64,000 nt of DNA from Lutjanus erythropterus (GCA_020091685.1 CM034613.1:3510845-3574844), one strand, 5' to 3'. Positions 63,801 to 64,000 are shown, counted from the first letter of the stretch. Notes: generated from the letters alone by a model not told the origin. Numbers and translations are program-made.

Positions 63801-64000
63801 CTGAACTTTGGAAGCTCATCTCGCAAATACATGATCCTCACTATGTTGGGGAGACTTTTTCCAGTAAAACAGGTGTTTTCGAGTATGCTGGGACAAGAAT
63901 TGAGTATGTTCTGGAGGATTCAGCTGTGGAAGAGGAAGAGTTGGAGGATGGTGTGAAGATGGACACTGCAGATGTTCTCCAAGCAATGCAAACAAAAACT
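5361..64000 (+). CDS. ank2: ankyrin-2 (ankyrin-B) gene, partial, about 40 exons
   Basis: This entry is the span of the gene; the exons are listed separately. Ankyrin-B is a cytoplasmic adaptor linking membrane channels, exchangers and adhesion molecules to beta-spectrin. Visible in order are ankyrin repeats 7-24, an acidic linker, ZU5N, ZU5C and UPA domains, the neuronal giant exon, the death domain, and a second giant exon. All introns are GT-AG and exon phases match. If every exon were joined the window would encode about 4500 residues. Residues that separate ANK2 from ANK1 and ANK3, such as [11 protein letters not shown] in the death domain and [16 protein letters not shown] in the ZU5 insert, favour ANK2. 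The first exons (repeats 1-6) and the C-terminus lie outside. The ank2a or ank2b assignment is open because no syntenic neighbour is visible. Confidence 0.96.
5385..7860 (+). other. intron
   Basis: AT-rich intron. It holds one TIR-bearing element with an internal TTATAATG-type array (about 6141-6763). Nothing coding is recognised in the remainder. Confidence 0.75.
6141..6763. mobile_element. MITE with TGCYGCCACACCA ends and internal TTATAATG array
   Basis: The left end reads TTACTGCCACACCAG and the right end CTGGTGTGGCAGCAATATG, inverted copies of each other. Between them lie many degenerate copies of TTATAACATGTTATAATG-like palindromes. Related elements occur at 10698-10940 and 19431-19978, with a lone end at 47408-47436. 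The target duplication is not clear. Confidence 0.65.
7861..7959 (+). CDS. ank2: ank2 exon: ankyrin repeat 7
   Basis: This exon encodes one 33-residue repeat starting [14 protein letters not shown] and ending FTAR. As far as I recall it is identical to mammalian ANK2. The acceptor ATCTTGCAG and donor GTACGA place the borders, both phase 0. The repeat has the canonical TPLHIAA helix start and LLLNRGA turn. It belongs to the membrane-partner-binding solenoid. Confidence 0.96.
8916..9900. mobile_element. complete hAT-type MITE with perfect 8-bp target duplication
   Basis: The 985-bp element begins CAGTGGTGGACA and ends TGTCCACCACTG, a perfect 12-bp inverted repeat. GACCCCAG flanks both sides (8908-8915 and 9901-9908). 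Subterminal regions are rich in AGTACTT/AAGTACT motifs such as TTTACTTGAGTA, typical of hAT subterminal arrays. No transposase frame is present. Confidence 0.92.
10698..10940. mobile_element. partial MITE of the CACACCA-end family
   Basis: It starts with GTATTGCTGTCACACCAG followed by a GATCAGTATCA motif also seen in the other family members. Degenerate TTATAATGTGAAAATATT units follow. The right terminal repeat is not recognisable, so this copy is truncated or decayed. Confidence 0.5.
11066..11164 (+). CDS. ank2: ank2 exon: ankyrin repeat 8
   Basis: One repeat, [14 protein letters not shown] at the start and DAKTR at the end. The acceptor is CTCCTGTAG, the donor GTGAGT, and both borders are phase 0. 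It differs from recalled mammalian ANK2 only in GLLLDRGSQ in place of KLLLDRGGQ. Confidence 0.95.
11165..12586 (+). other. intron
   Basis: AT-rich, with a poly-T run near 11209-11221. Open frames near 11928-12338 show no recognised domain. I see nothing supported here. Confidence 0.7.
12587..12685 (+). CDS. ank2: ank2 exon: ankyrin repeat 9
   Basis: One repeat, [15 protein letters not shown] at the start and LLARTK at the end. The acceptor is GTTCTGCAG, the donor GTGTGT, and both borders are phase 0. The GAPLLARTK end is characteristic of this repeat in ankyrins. Confidence 0.95.
12686..14301 (+). other. intron
   Basis: It contains GACTCAAGTC/GACTTG-rich repeat sequence at about 12999-13440 and again at 14035-14130. 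A short direct duplication also occurs: TGTTCATATATAGTAGGAAG near 13460 against a near copy near 14135. No coding sequence is recognised. Confidence 0.65.
12999..14180. repeat. GACTCAAGTC-type repeat with duplicated flank
   Basis: The left part has repeated GGACTCAAGTC motifs. Two stretches ending GACTTGCAAAACAATGAC-like are followed by copies of the same about 45-bp flank (about 13452-13500 and 14130-14180). This may be a MITE end duplicated with its neighbour. Its boundaries are uncertain. Confidence 0.4.
14302..14499 (+). CDS. ank2: ank2 exon: ankyrin repeats 10 and 11
   Basis: This 198-bp exon encodes two repeats: [15 protein letters not shown]...DDVTL and [15 protein letters not shown]...ARAL. 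The acceptor is CACGTTGCAG, the donor GTACGA, and both borders are phase 0. It looks identical to recalled mammalian ANK2 over all 66 residues, so this part of the solenoid is under strong constraint. Confidence 0.96.
14673..14771 (+). CDS. ank2: ank2 exon: ankyrin repeat 12
   Basis: One repeat, [16 protein letters not shown] at the start and IQAITE at the end. The preceding intron is only 173 bp. The acceptor is CCTCAACAG, the donor GTACAA, and both borders are phase 0. It has one recalled difference from mammals (V for I in the KKNR segment). Confidence 0.95.
14772..15470 (+). other. intron
   Basis: About 700 bp. I recognise no repeat family or coding sequence. Confidence 0.7.
15471..15569 (+). 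CDS. ank2: ank2 exon: ankyrin repeat 13
   Basis: One repeat, [16 protein letters not shown] at the start and PDVSNI at the end. The acceptor is TGTGTCCAG, the donor GTAAGT, and both borders are phase 0. The [11 protein letters not shown] variant of the repeat consensus is typical of this position in vertebrate ankyrins. Confidence 0.95.
15771..15869 (+). CDS. ank2: ank2 exon: ankyrin repeat 14
   Basis: One repeat, [16 protein letters not shown] at the start and VDARAR at the end. It follows a 201-bp intron. The acceptor is GTGTACAG, the donor GTGAGA, and both borders are phase 0. Confidence 0.95.
15870..16750 (+). other. intron
   Basis: Almost entirely occupied by one MITE with an internal minisatellite (15962-16717), which ends about 30 bp before the next exon. 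Confidence 0.7.
15962..16717. mobile_element. MITE with TTGCACCAACAA ends and GCTAGCTAAAAAGTTAAC minisatellite
   Basis: The left end CATTGCACCAACAAAGATC and right end TTGTCAGTGCAACCCAG are imperfect inverted repeats. Between about 16300 and 16500 lie degenerate copies of a roughly 45-50-bp unit, GCTAGCTAAAAAGTTAACAA then AACATTACATTGTTT. The same architecture is seen at 20831-21726. Confidence 0.65.
16751..16948 (+). CDS. ank2: ank2 exon: ankyrin repeats 15 and 16
   Basis: This 198-bp exon encodes [16 protein letters not shown]...DAATT and [16 protein letters not shown]...LATK. The acceptor is GTCCTCAG, the donor GTGGGT, and both borders are phase 0. It is close to mammalian ANK2 with a few substitutions (EDQ, VETASV, ASHS). 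Confidence 0.96.
17025..17300. mobile_element. fold-back element, single arm
   Basis: A GCTAGCTAG-rich core is followed by a block with CAGGAAACAAGAAAGGAGAA, matching the right arm of the element at 4350-4938. The left arm is missing or reduced. Confidence 0.5.
17460..17960. repeat. minisatellite, CAAATAGCATTGTTGGCTA type
   Basis: Degenerate units carry GGTGTAAATAG, CACACTGGCTATT-like, CAAATAGCATTGTTGGCTA and TGCTTGTCTCTGCCATGCTA. The same unit forms a longer array at 24360-24980, seven exons downstream. Confidence 0.65.
19431..19978. mobile_element. MITE of the CACACCA-end family with palindromic array
   Basis: The left end GGAAGCATATTGCTATCACA and right end TGGTGGCAATATGCTGCC are inverted repeats. 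The interior is a tandem array of TTATAACAAGATATTTTCA-like units. It shares ends and a subterminal GTATCA motif with 6141-6763. Confidence 0.7.
20117..20215 (+). CDS. ank2: ank2 exon: ankyrin repeat 17
   Basis: One repeat, [16 protein letters not shown] at the start and DSAGK at the end. The acceptor is GTCCACAG, the donor GTATTC, and both borders are phase 0. It carries [10 protein letters not shown], where recalled mammalian ANK2 has RRAAADSAGK. Confidence 0.95.
20831..21726. mobile_element. MITE with GGGTTGCACCAACAA ends and internal minisatellite
   Basis: The left end CTGGGCTGCACCAACAAAGA and right end TTGTTGGTGCAACCCAG are nearly perfect inverted repeats. From about 21090 to 21500 there are about eight degenerate copies of a roughly 50-bp unit with GCTAGCTAAAAAAGTTAAC and AAAACATTACATTGTTTG. 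Confidence 0.75.
21779..21807. repeat. TG dinucleotide microsatellite
   Basis: About fourteen TG units lie just upstream of the polypyrimidine tract of the repeat 18 exon. It is likely length-polymorphic. Confidence 0.85.
21865..21963 (+). CDS. ank2: ank2 exon: ankyrin repeat 18
   Basis: One repeat, [16 protein letters not shown] at the start and HTMAK at the end. The acceptor is CCCTTCCAG, the donor GTGAGA, and both borders are phase 0. [12 protein letters not shown] is the diagnostic segment. The repeat end HTMAK differs from the HATAK I recall in mammals. Confidence 0.95.
21964..22318 (+). other. intron
   Basis: 355 bp; no recognised repeat or coding sequence. Confidence 0.75.
22319..22516 (+). 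CDS. ank2: ank2 exon: ankyrin repeats 19 and 20
   Basis: This 198-bp exon encodes [16 protein letters not shown]...ILTK and [16 protein letters not shown]...VQTK. The acceptor is ATGAATCAG, the donor GTACTG, and both borders are phase 0. The last about 28 bp and the start of the intron were duplicated downstream (see 23220-23520). Confidence 0.95.
22910..23219. repeat. GCTAGCTAAAAAGTTAAC minisatellite
   Basis: About seven degenerate copies of the roughly 45-bp unit found inside the MITEs at 15962 and 20831. The upstream stretch near 22740-22900 resembles the subterminal part of that MITE family, so this is probably a third copy that lost its ends. Confidence 0.6.
23220..23248 (+). pseudogene. 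duplicated exon end (relic of repeat 20) with dead splice donor
   Basis: AGGGAGCTCAGATCAACATC and the next nine bases (CAAACTAAG) copy the 3' end of the repeat 19-20 exon (22489-22516). The base after the exon end is changed so that the donor reads TTACTG, not GTACTG. Without a donor or an acceptor it cannot work as an exon. The copied intron sequence continues to about 23520. Confidence 0.75.
23667..23765 (+). CDS. ank2: ank2 exon: ankyrin repeat 21
   Basis: One repeat, [16 protein letters not shown] at the start and DQQTK at the end. The acceptor is CTCATGCAG, the donor GTATGT, and both borders are phase 0. It is one of the more diverged repeats against recalled mammalian ANK2. Confidence 0.95.
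23896..23994 (+). CDS. ank2: ank2 exon: ankyrin repeat 22
   Basis: One repeat, [16 protein letters not shown] at the start and VNAKTK at the end. The preceding intron is only 130 bp. The acceptor is GTTTTGCAG, the donor GTACTA, and both borders are phase 0. [11 protein letters not shown] is the ankyrin-specific variant of the TPLH motif. Confidence 0.95.
23995..25396 (+). other. intron
   Basis: Dominated by the CAAATAGC minisatellite (24360-24980), with AT-rich sequence around it. No coding sequence is recognised; the short frames inside the array are repeat artefacts. Confidence 0.7.
24360..24980. repeat. minisatellite, CAAATAGCATTGTTGGCTA type
   Basis: About six degenerate units of roughly 90-110 bp contain GGTGTAAATAGC, CTGGCTATTCCACC, GCAAATAGCATTGTTGGCTA, CACCTGGGTGCTTGTCTCTG and CCATGCTAGGCTATATACAC. 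It is related to 17460-17960 in another intron. Both are preceded by ACAACAAAACTACTTGGTT, so they share a repeat frame. Confidence 0.7.
25397..25495 (+). CDS. ank2: ank2 exon: ankyrin repeat 23
   Basis: One repeat, [16 protein letters not shown] at the start and NAITV at the end. The acceptor is CCCTCACAG, the donor GTACGT, and both borders are phase 0. [10 protein letters not shown] is diagnostic for this position. Confidence 0.95.
25499..25556. repeat. CA/CG dinucleotide microsatellite in a 98-bp intron
   Basis: ACACGCACGCACGCAC followed by CACACACA units fills more than half of the intron between repeats 23 and 24 (25496-25593). Confidence 0.85.
25594..25692 (+). CDS. ank2: ank2 exon: ankyrin repeat 24 (C-terminal capping repeat)
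   Basis: [16 protein letters not shown] at the start and EEIITTTT at the end, the last repeat of the solenoid, running into a Thr-rich tail. The acceptor is TTGTCCAG, the donor GTACGT, and both borders are phase 0. Confidence 0.95.
25693..26939 (+). other. intron
   Basis: AT-rich. Near 26868 is AGGTGTACCTAATAAAC, a short end motif common in fish dispersed repeats, about 55 bp before the next acceptor tract. Nothing else is recognised. Confidence 0.65.
26940..27012 (+). CDS. ank2: ank2 exon: linker after ankyrin repeats
   Basis: Encodes [14 protein letters not shown]...VLDVSDEE plus the first base of a Gly codon (phase 1 end). The acceptor is TGCTGCCAG and the donor GTGAGT. The segment [20 protein letters not shown] is the conserved ankyrin linker between repeats and ZU5. 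Confidence 0.94.
27013..28429 (+). other. intron
   Basis: It contains two diverged copies of a block with AAGTAACTTATGTAACATCT and GAGTCCTGTGCT (about 27418-27520 and 27796-27915). A TGACG pentamer array (27932-27969) follows. No coding sequence is recognised. Confidence 0.65.
27932..27969. repeat. TGACG pentanucleotide microsatellite
   Basis: About seven units of TGACG/GACGT in tandem. Each junction makes TGACGTGA, close to a CRE/ATF half site. Confidence 0.85.
28430..28495 (+). CDS. ank2: ank2 candidate acidic cassette exon (22 codons)
   Basis: The acceptor TTAACCCACAG and donor GTATTC bound 66 bp. Joined to the preceding phase-1 G it reads AALRAI, six Asp, then [10 protein letters not shown] and again ends with a lone G. 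Both borders are phase 1, so inclusion or skipping keeps the frame. The acidic Ser-Asp content fits this linker, where ankyrins vary by splicing. The Asp run is a GAT trinucleotide repeat that may vary in length. Confidence 0.75.
29726..29794 (+). other. possible cryptic or cassette exon (low confidence)
   Basis: A strong pyrimidine tract and CTTCTCCAG precede an open segment [15 protein letters not shown]. Two donors follow: GTATGT after 29770 (45 bp) and GTAAGC after 29794 (69 bp). Both would leave phase 1 and keep the ank2 frame. I do not recognise the peptide in ANK2, so it may be chance. Confidence 0.25.
29909..30786. mobile_element. hAT-like MITE with GTTAGCTACACAGACCAAC minisatellite
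   Basis: It begins CAGGCTTGGGGAGTAACAG and ends TTAACCCTCCCAACCCTG, imperfect inverted ends. The flanks GTTACAAG and TTTACAAC could be a diverged 8-bp duplication (6 of 8 match). From 30240 to 30560 it carries about eleven degenerate 27-28-bp units with TTAGCTACACAGACCAAC. A second copy lies at 34545-35213. Confidence 0.7.
31234..31375 (+). CDS. ank2: ank2 exon: acidic linker before ZU5
   Basis: The exon enters with two bases completing a Gly codon. It encodes [12 protein letters not shown], then [20 protein letters not shown] and LEGGRTD, and ends with AG of a split codon (phase 2). The acceptor is TTTCCCAAG and the donor GTACGT. The segment matches the ANK2 linker ([19 protein letters not shown] in mammals, recalled). 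Confidence 0.94.
32060..32300 (-). pseudogene. Tc1/mariner transposase fragment, inactive
   Basis: Minus-strand reading gives [15 protein letters not shown] followed by [11 protein letters not shown] and, after a frame change, the region matching PACSPDLSPIEN of Tc1 transposases. Several frame breaks and substitutions in the catalytic region make it non-functional. It is cut-and-paste transposon debris unrelated to ank2. Confidence 0.8.
33040..33345 (-). pseudogene. LINE reverse-transcriptase fragment nested in the Tc1/mariner relic
   Basis: Minus-strand translation contains [12 protein letters not shown], a decayed form of the FADD catalytic box, then [19 protein letters not shown], typical of the region after it in non-LTR retrotransposon reverse transcriptases. 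It is short, without neighbouring domains, and must have inserted into the DNA transposon after that had landed. Confidence 0.7.
33915..33926 (+). CDS. ank2: ank2 candidate 12-nt microexon
   Basis: TCGAATGCAAAG lies between a strong pyrimidine tract ending CCTCCATAG and a near-consensus donor GTATGT. Joined to the flanking exons it adds S-R-M-Q in frame. The next exon could also join directly without it. Mammalian ANK2 has SLRSF near this place (recalled). The residues differ, so this call rests on splice signals and phase only. Confidence 0.45.
34092..34179 (+). CDS. ank2: ank2 exon: Ser-rich linker before ZU5
   Basis: It starts with one base completing a Ser codon and encodes [16 protein letters not shown], then [13 protein letters not shown]. 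The acceptor is CTGCTCCAG and the donor GTACAG. Phase 2 in, phase 0 out. It aligns with mammalian SDRSHTLSHASYLRDS...VIPSHQ (recalled); the end HQ followed by VSTL is shared. Confidence 0.92.
34180..35266 (+). other. intron
   Basis: It holds the truncated second copy of the minisatellite-bearing MITE (34545-35213); nothing else is recognised. Confidence 0.7.
34545..35213. mobile_element. truncated hAT-like MITE with TTAGCTACACAGACCAAC minisatellite
   Basis: About eighteen degenerate 27-28-bp units are followed by GTAATCTGAAAATAACATAA and an end CCTCCTAACCCTG, matching the right part of 29909-30786. The left terminal repeat is missing. Confidence 0.65.
35267..35370 (+). CDS. ank2: ank2 exon: linker to ZU5 N-terminus
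   Basis: It encodes [17 protein letters not shown], then [17 protein letters not shown] plus GG of a split Gly codon. The acceptor is TTGATTCCAG and the donor GTAGGT. Phase 0 in, phase 2 out. It is very close to mammalian ANK2. The next constitutive exon supplies the C completing Gly before FLVSF. Confidence 0.95.
35371..37157 (+). other. intron
   Basis: It holds a GGTAACACTTTA-end MITE with internal repeats (35994-36952). The region 36960-37140 shows nothing recognisable. Confidence 0.65.
35994..36952. mobile_element. MITE with GGTAACACTTTA ends and about 90-bp internal repeats
   Basis: The left end GGTAACACTTTATAG and right end AATAAAGTGTTACC are inverted; both arms also contain AATAAATGG/CCATTTATT. 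The interior has about six degenerate units with GCAACTGATGTTTATAAAAC and ATTATTTGAATGGCTATTAT. Confidence 0.7.
37158..37196 (+). CDS. ank2: ank2 optional 13-codon cassette exon before ZU5
   Basis: The acceptor TGTTTTTAG and donor GTGACC bound 39 bp that read, with the split Gly and next exon, [14 protein letters not shown] and then FLVSF. Both borders are phase 2, so it is skippable. It resembles the HSSPCLDHDNSS-type insert I recall in mammalian ankyrin isoforms at the same place. Confidence 0.8.
37451..38641. mobile_element. TTAA-flanked MITE carrying a GTTGCGTCACGCTAC array
   Basis: TTAA (37447-37450) precedes AGGTCCAATGTGTAAGATTT and TTAA (38642-38645) follows AAATCCTACACAATGGACCT, imperfect inverted ends. 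The TTAA duplication suggests a piggyBac-like origin (inference). The inside, about 37570-38215, is a tandem array with 15-bp GTTGCGTCACGCTAC units and degenerate GTTACATTGCATCAT-like units. Confidence 0.75.
37570..38215. repeat. short tandem repeat array, GTTGCGTCACGCTAC type
   Basis: The most regular part is 37790-37890, with 15-bp units; the flanks decay into TTGCATTG and GTCACATCA variants. Because the unit is a multiple of three, several frames stay open on both strands and give Cys/Thr/Arg-rich pseudo-peptides. Confidence 0.85.
39897..40121 (+). CDS. ank2: ank2 exon: ZU5 N domain (spectrin binding)
   Basis: It encodes [18 protein letters not shown], then [16 protein letters not shown] and ends AQFL plus GG. 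The acceptor is TTCCACCTCAG and the donor GTAAGA. Phase 2 in and out. This is the first half of the first ZU5 domain. The DAR triplet (39918-39926) is the site whose substitution abolishes beta-spectrin binding in mammalian ankyrin-B (established knowledge). It is intact here. Confidence 0.97.
40122..42213 (+). other. intron
   Basis: AT-rich; no repeat family or coding sequence identified. Confidence 0.65.
42214..42312 (+). CDS. ank2: ank2 optional exon: 33-residue ZU5 insert
   Basis: It encodes [16 protein letters not shown] and ends GPPGTKFL plus GG; with the split Gly this is 33 residues. The acceptor is GATCACACAG and the donor GTAGGG. Both borders are phase 2, so the exon is skippable and the next exon joins equally to 40121. 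An equivalent insert is present in mammalian ANK2 isoforms (recalled) and repeats the ending of the preceding exon (GPSGAQFLG against GPPGTKFLG). Confidence 0.93.
42313..44110 (+). other. intron
   Basis: It holds a fold-back element (about 42880-43240). No coding sequence is recognised in the rest. Confidence 0.65.
42880..43240. mobile_element. fold-back element, partial
   Basis: A core of TTAGCAAAACCCTAGCTAAC and its inverse is followed by GGGCGGGGCTTAGGAAGGAT, matching the right arm of 4350-4938. The left arm is absent. Confidence 0.5.
44111..44265 (+). CDS. ank2: ank2 exon: ZU5 N domain, second part
   Basis: It completes the split Gly, then encodes [18 protein letters not shown] and ends [10 protein letters not shown] plus G (phase 1 out). 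The acceptor is ACCCCTCCAG and the donor [16 protein letters not shown] is the conserved core strand of ankyrin ZU5. Confidence 0.96.
44389..44600 (+). CDS. ank2: ank2 exon: ZU5 C domain start
   Basis: It enters at phase 1 and encodes [19 protein letters not shown], then [18 protein letters not shown], the IGPEGG turn and ends RIRVGLQ. The acceptor is CTGATCCAG and the donor GTAACT. The IGPEGG turn and [15 protein letters not shown] are hallmarks of the second ZU5 domain. Confidence 0.96.
44601..45339 (+). other. intron
   Basis: About half of it is a LINE 3' fragment (44766-45180). Confidence 0.7.
44766..45180 (-). mobile_element. non-LTR retrotransposon (LINE) 3' fragment
   Basis: Minus-strand translation contains [20 protein letters not shown] and CPAGRWPRA, the conserved end of several fish LINE reverse transcriptases. 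A CCATCCATCC tetranucleotide run marks its 3' end (44769 onward). It is truncated and carries stop codons. Confidence 0.75.
45340..45544 (+). CDS. ank2: ank2 exon: ZU5 C domain, second part
   Basis: It encodes [36 protein letters not shown] and ends LRLLCSIT plus G. The acceptor is ACTCTTCCAG and the donor GTTAGA. Phase 0 in, phase 1 out. [20 protein letters not shown] is a strongly conserved ankyrin block. Confidence 0.96.
45647..45743 (+). CDS. ank2: ank2 exon: ZU5-UPA junction
   Basis: It encodes [17 protein letters not shown], then [14 protein letters not shown] plus AG of a split Arg codon. The intron before it is only 102 bp. The acceptor is TGTGTGCAG and the donor [16 protein letters not shown] and [14 protein letters not shown] mark the start of UPA. 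Confidence 0.95.
45844..46072 (+). CDS. ank2: ank2 exon: UPA domain
   Basis: It encodes [47 protein letters not shown] and ends ARSRDVE. The acceptor is CTGCTTTCTAG and the donor GTGAGG. It enters at phase 2 and leaves at phase 0. Central part of the UPA fold that packs against the two ZU5 domains. Confidence 0.96.
46073..46960 (+). other. intron
   Basis: It is largely a fold-back element (46235-46780). Confidence 0.65.
46235..46780. mobile_element. fold-back element, both arms present
   Basis: The left arm has TTCTGTGCTCCAATAGCAGT and the right arm ACAGGAAACAGGAAAGAAAG. The core has TAGCTAGCT palindromes and GTTAGCAAAACAC/GTTTTGCTGACATTAGC inverted blocks. It is related to 4350-4938 but diverged. 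Confidence 0.6.
46961..47086 (+). CDS. ank2: ank2 exon: UPA domain, third part
   Basis: 42 codons, [18 protein letters not shown] at the start and ENRLALFIK at the end. The acceptor is ATTTCTCAG, the donor GTGAGT, and both borders are phase 0. The peptide [18 protein letters not shown] is diagnostic for ANK2. Confidence 0.96.
47207..47329 (+). CDS. ank2: ank2 exon: UPA domain end
   Basis: 41 codons, [18 protein letters not shown] at the start and [11 protein letters not shown] at the end. The acceptor is GTTGTTGCAG, the donor GTAAGG, and both borders are phase 0. It closes the UPA domain and leads into the acidic linker. Confidence 0.96.
47330..48824 (+). other. intron
   Basis: A lone MITE end GCAGCAATATGCTACCATA lies at 47418. 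A pair of diverged direct repeats (GTCAAGACTCTGTTACT near 47958, GTCAAGATTCTGTAACT near 48457) is also present. No coding sequence. Confidence 0.6.
48825..48851 (+). CDS. ank2: ank2 exon: 27-bp acidic linker ESDSDQEEE
   Basis: The acceptor is TCCCAAAAG, the donor GTAAAA, and both borders are phase 0. ESDSDQEEE corresponds to the ESESDQEQEEE region recalled from mammalian ANK2. It is a candidate casein-kinase-like acidic Ser patch (inference). Confidence 0.92.
49151..49172 (+). CDS. ank2: ank2 exon: 22-bp linker before the giant exon
   Basis: It encodes TNRTLEK plus a T (phase 1 out). The acceptor is TTTTTCCAG and the donor GTAAGA. It can join the giant exon (T+AT, Tyr) or skip to the death domain exon (T+AT, Tyr-Pro-Gln-Asp). 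Both joins are in frame, as expected for the long and short ankyrin-B isoforms. Confidence 0.85.
49173..52653 (+). other. intron before the giant exon
   Basis: It holds a MITE with inverted AGGGTTGGGTA ends (49877-50356), a poly-A run near 51050 and AT-rich sequence. The open frame entering the giant exon from 52539 is intronic: no ATG or coding conservation is visible there, and the exon starts at 52654. Confidence 0.7.
49877..50356. mobile_element. MITE with AGGGTTGGGTA inverted ends
   Basis: It begins ATAGGGTTGGGTATC and ends CAGTACCCAACCCTAT, inverted for 11-13 bp. The target duplication is ambiguous. The interior is unremarkable. Confidence 0.55.
52654..57267 (+). CDS. ank2: ank2 giant exon (neuronal, disordered arm)
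   Basis: This 4614-bp exon of 1537 whole codons enters at phase 1 after CATATGGAAG and leaves at phase 1 before GTATCC, so it is an in-frame cassette. It encodes the disordered arm of the long neuronal ankyrin-B. Conserved islands in order: [28 protein letters not shown]-like, [13 protein letters not shown] (about 53395-53435), [20 protein letters not shown] (about 53590), SSEEVSYEV (54826), [20 protein letters not shown] (about 54960), [20 protein letters not shown] (about 55906), [18 protein letters not shown] and [19 protein letters not shown] (about 57007). It also has three SxIP-like motifs. The rest is Ser/Glu/Lys-rich low complexity. Mammals have a 12-residue repeat array between the second and third islands (recalled); it is nearly absent here. 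Confidence 0.96.
57268..57734 (+). other. intron between giant exon and death domain
   Basis: 467 bp, without recognised repeats. It ends in the tandem acceptor CAGTAG. Confidence 0.75.
57735..57809 (+). CDS. ank2: ank2 exon: death domain, first part
   Basis: It encodes [20 protein letters not shown] and FSWT plus G. The upstream acceptor is CAGTAG, so starts at 57732 and 57735 are both possible and both in frame; 57735 matches the recalled mammalian DPQDEQE junction. The donor is [18 protein letters not shown] starts the death domain. Confidence 0.94.
57810..58332 (+). other. intron
   Basis: Mostly the TTAA-flanked MITE at 57853-58237. Confidence 0.7.
57853..58237. mobile_element. TTAA-flanked MITE, short copy
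   Basis: TTAA (57849-57852) precedes AGGTCCAGTGTTTAAGATTT and TGAA follows AAATCTTACACACTGGTCCT. The ends match the larger element at 37451-38641. The right TTAA is changed by one base. This copy lacks the tandem array. Confidence 0.75.
58333..58464 (+). CDS. ank2: ank2 exon: death domain, second part
   Basis: It enters at phase 1 (Glu), then [20 protein letters not shown], then [14 protein letters not shown] and ends HAT plus G. The acceptor is TTCTTCACAG and the donor [17 protein letters not shown] separates ANK2 from ANK1 and ANK3 (recalled). Confidence 0.97.
58564..58713 (+). CDS. ank2: ank2 exon: death domain end and linker
   Basis: It encodes [20 protein letters not shown], then [18 protein letters not shown] plus G. 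The acceptor is TTCACCAG, the donor GTACGC, and the exon is phase 1 in and out. The preceding intron is only 99 bp. Confidence 0.97.
58830..59064 (+). CDS. ank2: ank2 exon: C-terminal regulatory region start
   Basis: It encodes [20 protein letters not shown], then [19 protein letters not shown] and ends [10 protein letters not shown] plus TA. The acceptor is TTTGTCAG and the donor GTAAGT. If the intron were retained, the split codon becomes TAG and translation stops at once. The stretch VSAEDLSS matches the IVSEEDIS region of mammalian ANK2 (recalled). Confidence 0.94.
59065..59463 (+). other. intron
   Basis: 399 bp; no recognised repeat or coding sequence. Confidence 0.75.
59464..64000 (+). 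CDS. ank2: ank2 second giant exon, 3' of the death domain (open at window end)
   Basis: The exon enters at phase 2 (TA+C, Tyr) after TTTTTTCACAG. It reads [20 protein letters not shown] and then, past an internal donor GTAAGT at 59525, stays open to base 64000. I translated the whole 4.5 kb by eye and saw no stop. The content is Ser-Pro-rich and acidic, with repeating units of the kind [14 protein letters not shown], [13 protein letters not shown] and [10 protein letters not shown] at about 180-200 bp spacing (starts 61181, 61382, 61862, 63238, 63424 and 63604). A 38-residue module with YDAExWKLISQI occurs twice (62678-62791 and 63794-63907). A Lys-rich cluster lies at 62363-62416. Whether other vertebrates share this exon is unknown to me. 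Confidence 0.88.

Noticed and set aside
1-64000. Promoter or transcription start of ank2, RNA genes or a second gene
   Set aside because: The first repeat exons lie outside, no CpG-island-like region or first exon is visible, and I found no tRNA-like or rRNA-like sequence.

Overview
The window is a vertebrate genomic segment, most likely from a percomorph-type teleost fish. All coding sequence I can support belongs to one gene on the + strand: ankyrin-2 (ankyrin-B, ank2a or ank2b; I cannot decide which paralogue). The evidence is a chain of short exons with GT-AG borders and matching phases. Their peptides follow the ANK2 protein almost residue for residue. The fish origin is inferred from the repeats: hAT-type MITEs, a decayed Tc1/mariner copy, LINE fragments and minisatellite-bearing inverted-repeat elements, with small introns between repeat exons. 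Both gene ends lie outside the window.

Layout. 1-5360 is intron with transposon debris. 5361-25692 holds the MMVNRTTE microexon and ankyrin repeats 7-24 (numbering as in mammalian ANK2), as 99-bp or 198-bp phase-0 exons. 26940-35370 holds the linker between the repeats and the spectrin-binding module, with candidate cassette exons and a microexon. 37158-47329 encodes the ZU5N-ZU5C-UPA supermodule, including the optional 33-residue ZU5 insert and an optional 13-residue cassette. 48825-49172 holds two tiny linker exons. 52654-57267 is the neuronal giant exon (4614 bp, in-frame cassette). 57735-58713 encodes the death domain. 58830-59064 begins the C-terminal regulatory region. From 59464 to the window end a second very large exon stays open for about 1512 codons and is built from Ser-Pro repeats.

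How the parts work together. The ankyrin repeats bind membrane partners, ZU5-UPA binds beta-spectrin, the giant exon adds a long disordered arm, and the death domain with the regulatory tail controls the scaffold. Phases show that both cassettes, the giant exon and the ZU5 insert can be skipped without breaking the frame. The most unusual feature is the second giant exon 3' of the death domain. It carries eight SPIP/SPVP motifs, a duplicated 38-residue Trp-containing module, and an internal 5' splice site that could make it optional.

The introns hold at least three hAT-type elements with perfect 8-bp target duplications, TTAA-flanked MITEs, a Tc1/mariner relic with a nested LINE fragment, fold-back elements, and several MITE families that carry internal minisatellites. 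I see no RNA genes, CRISPR arrays, promoters or second protein-coding gene. All comparisons with mammalian ANK2 are from memory and were not computed.
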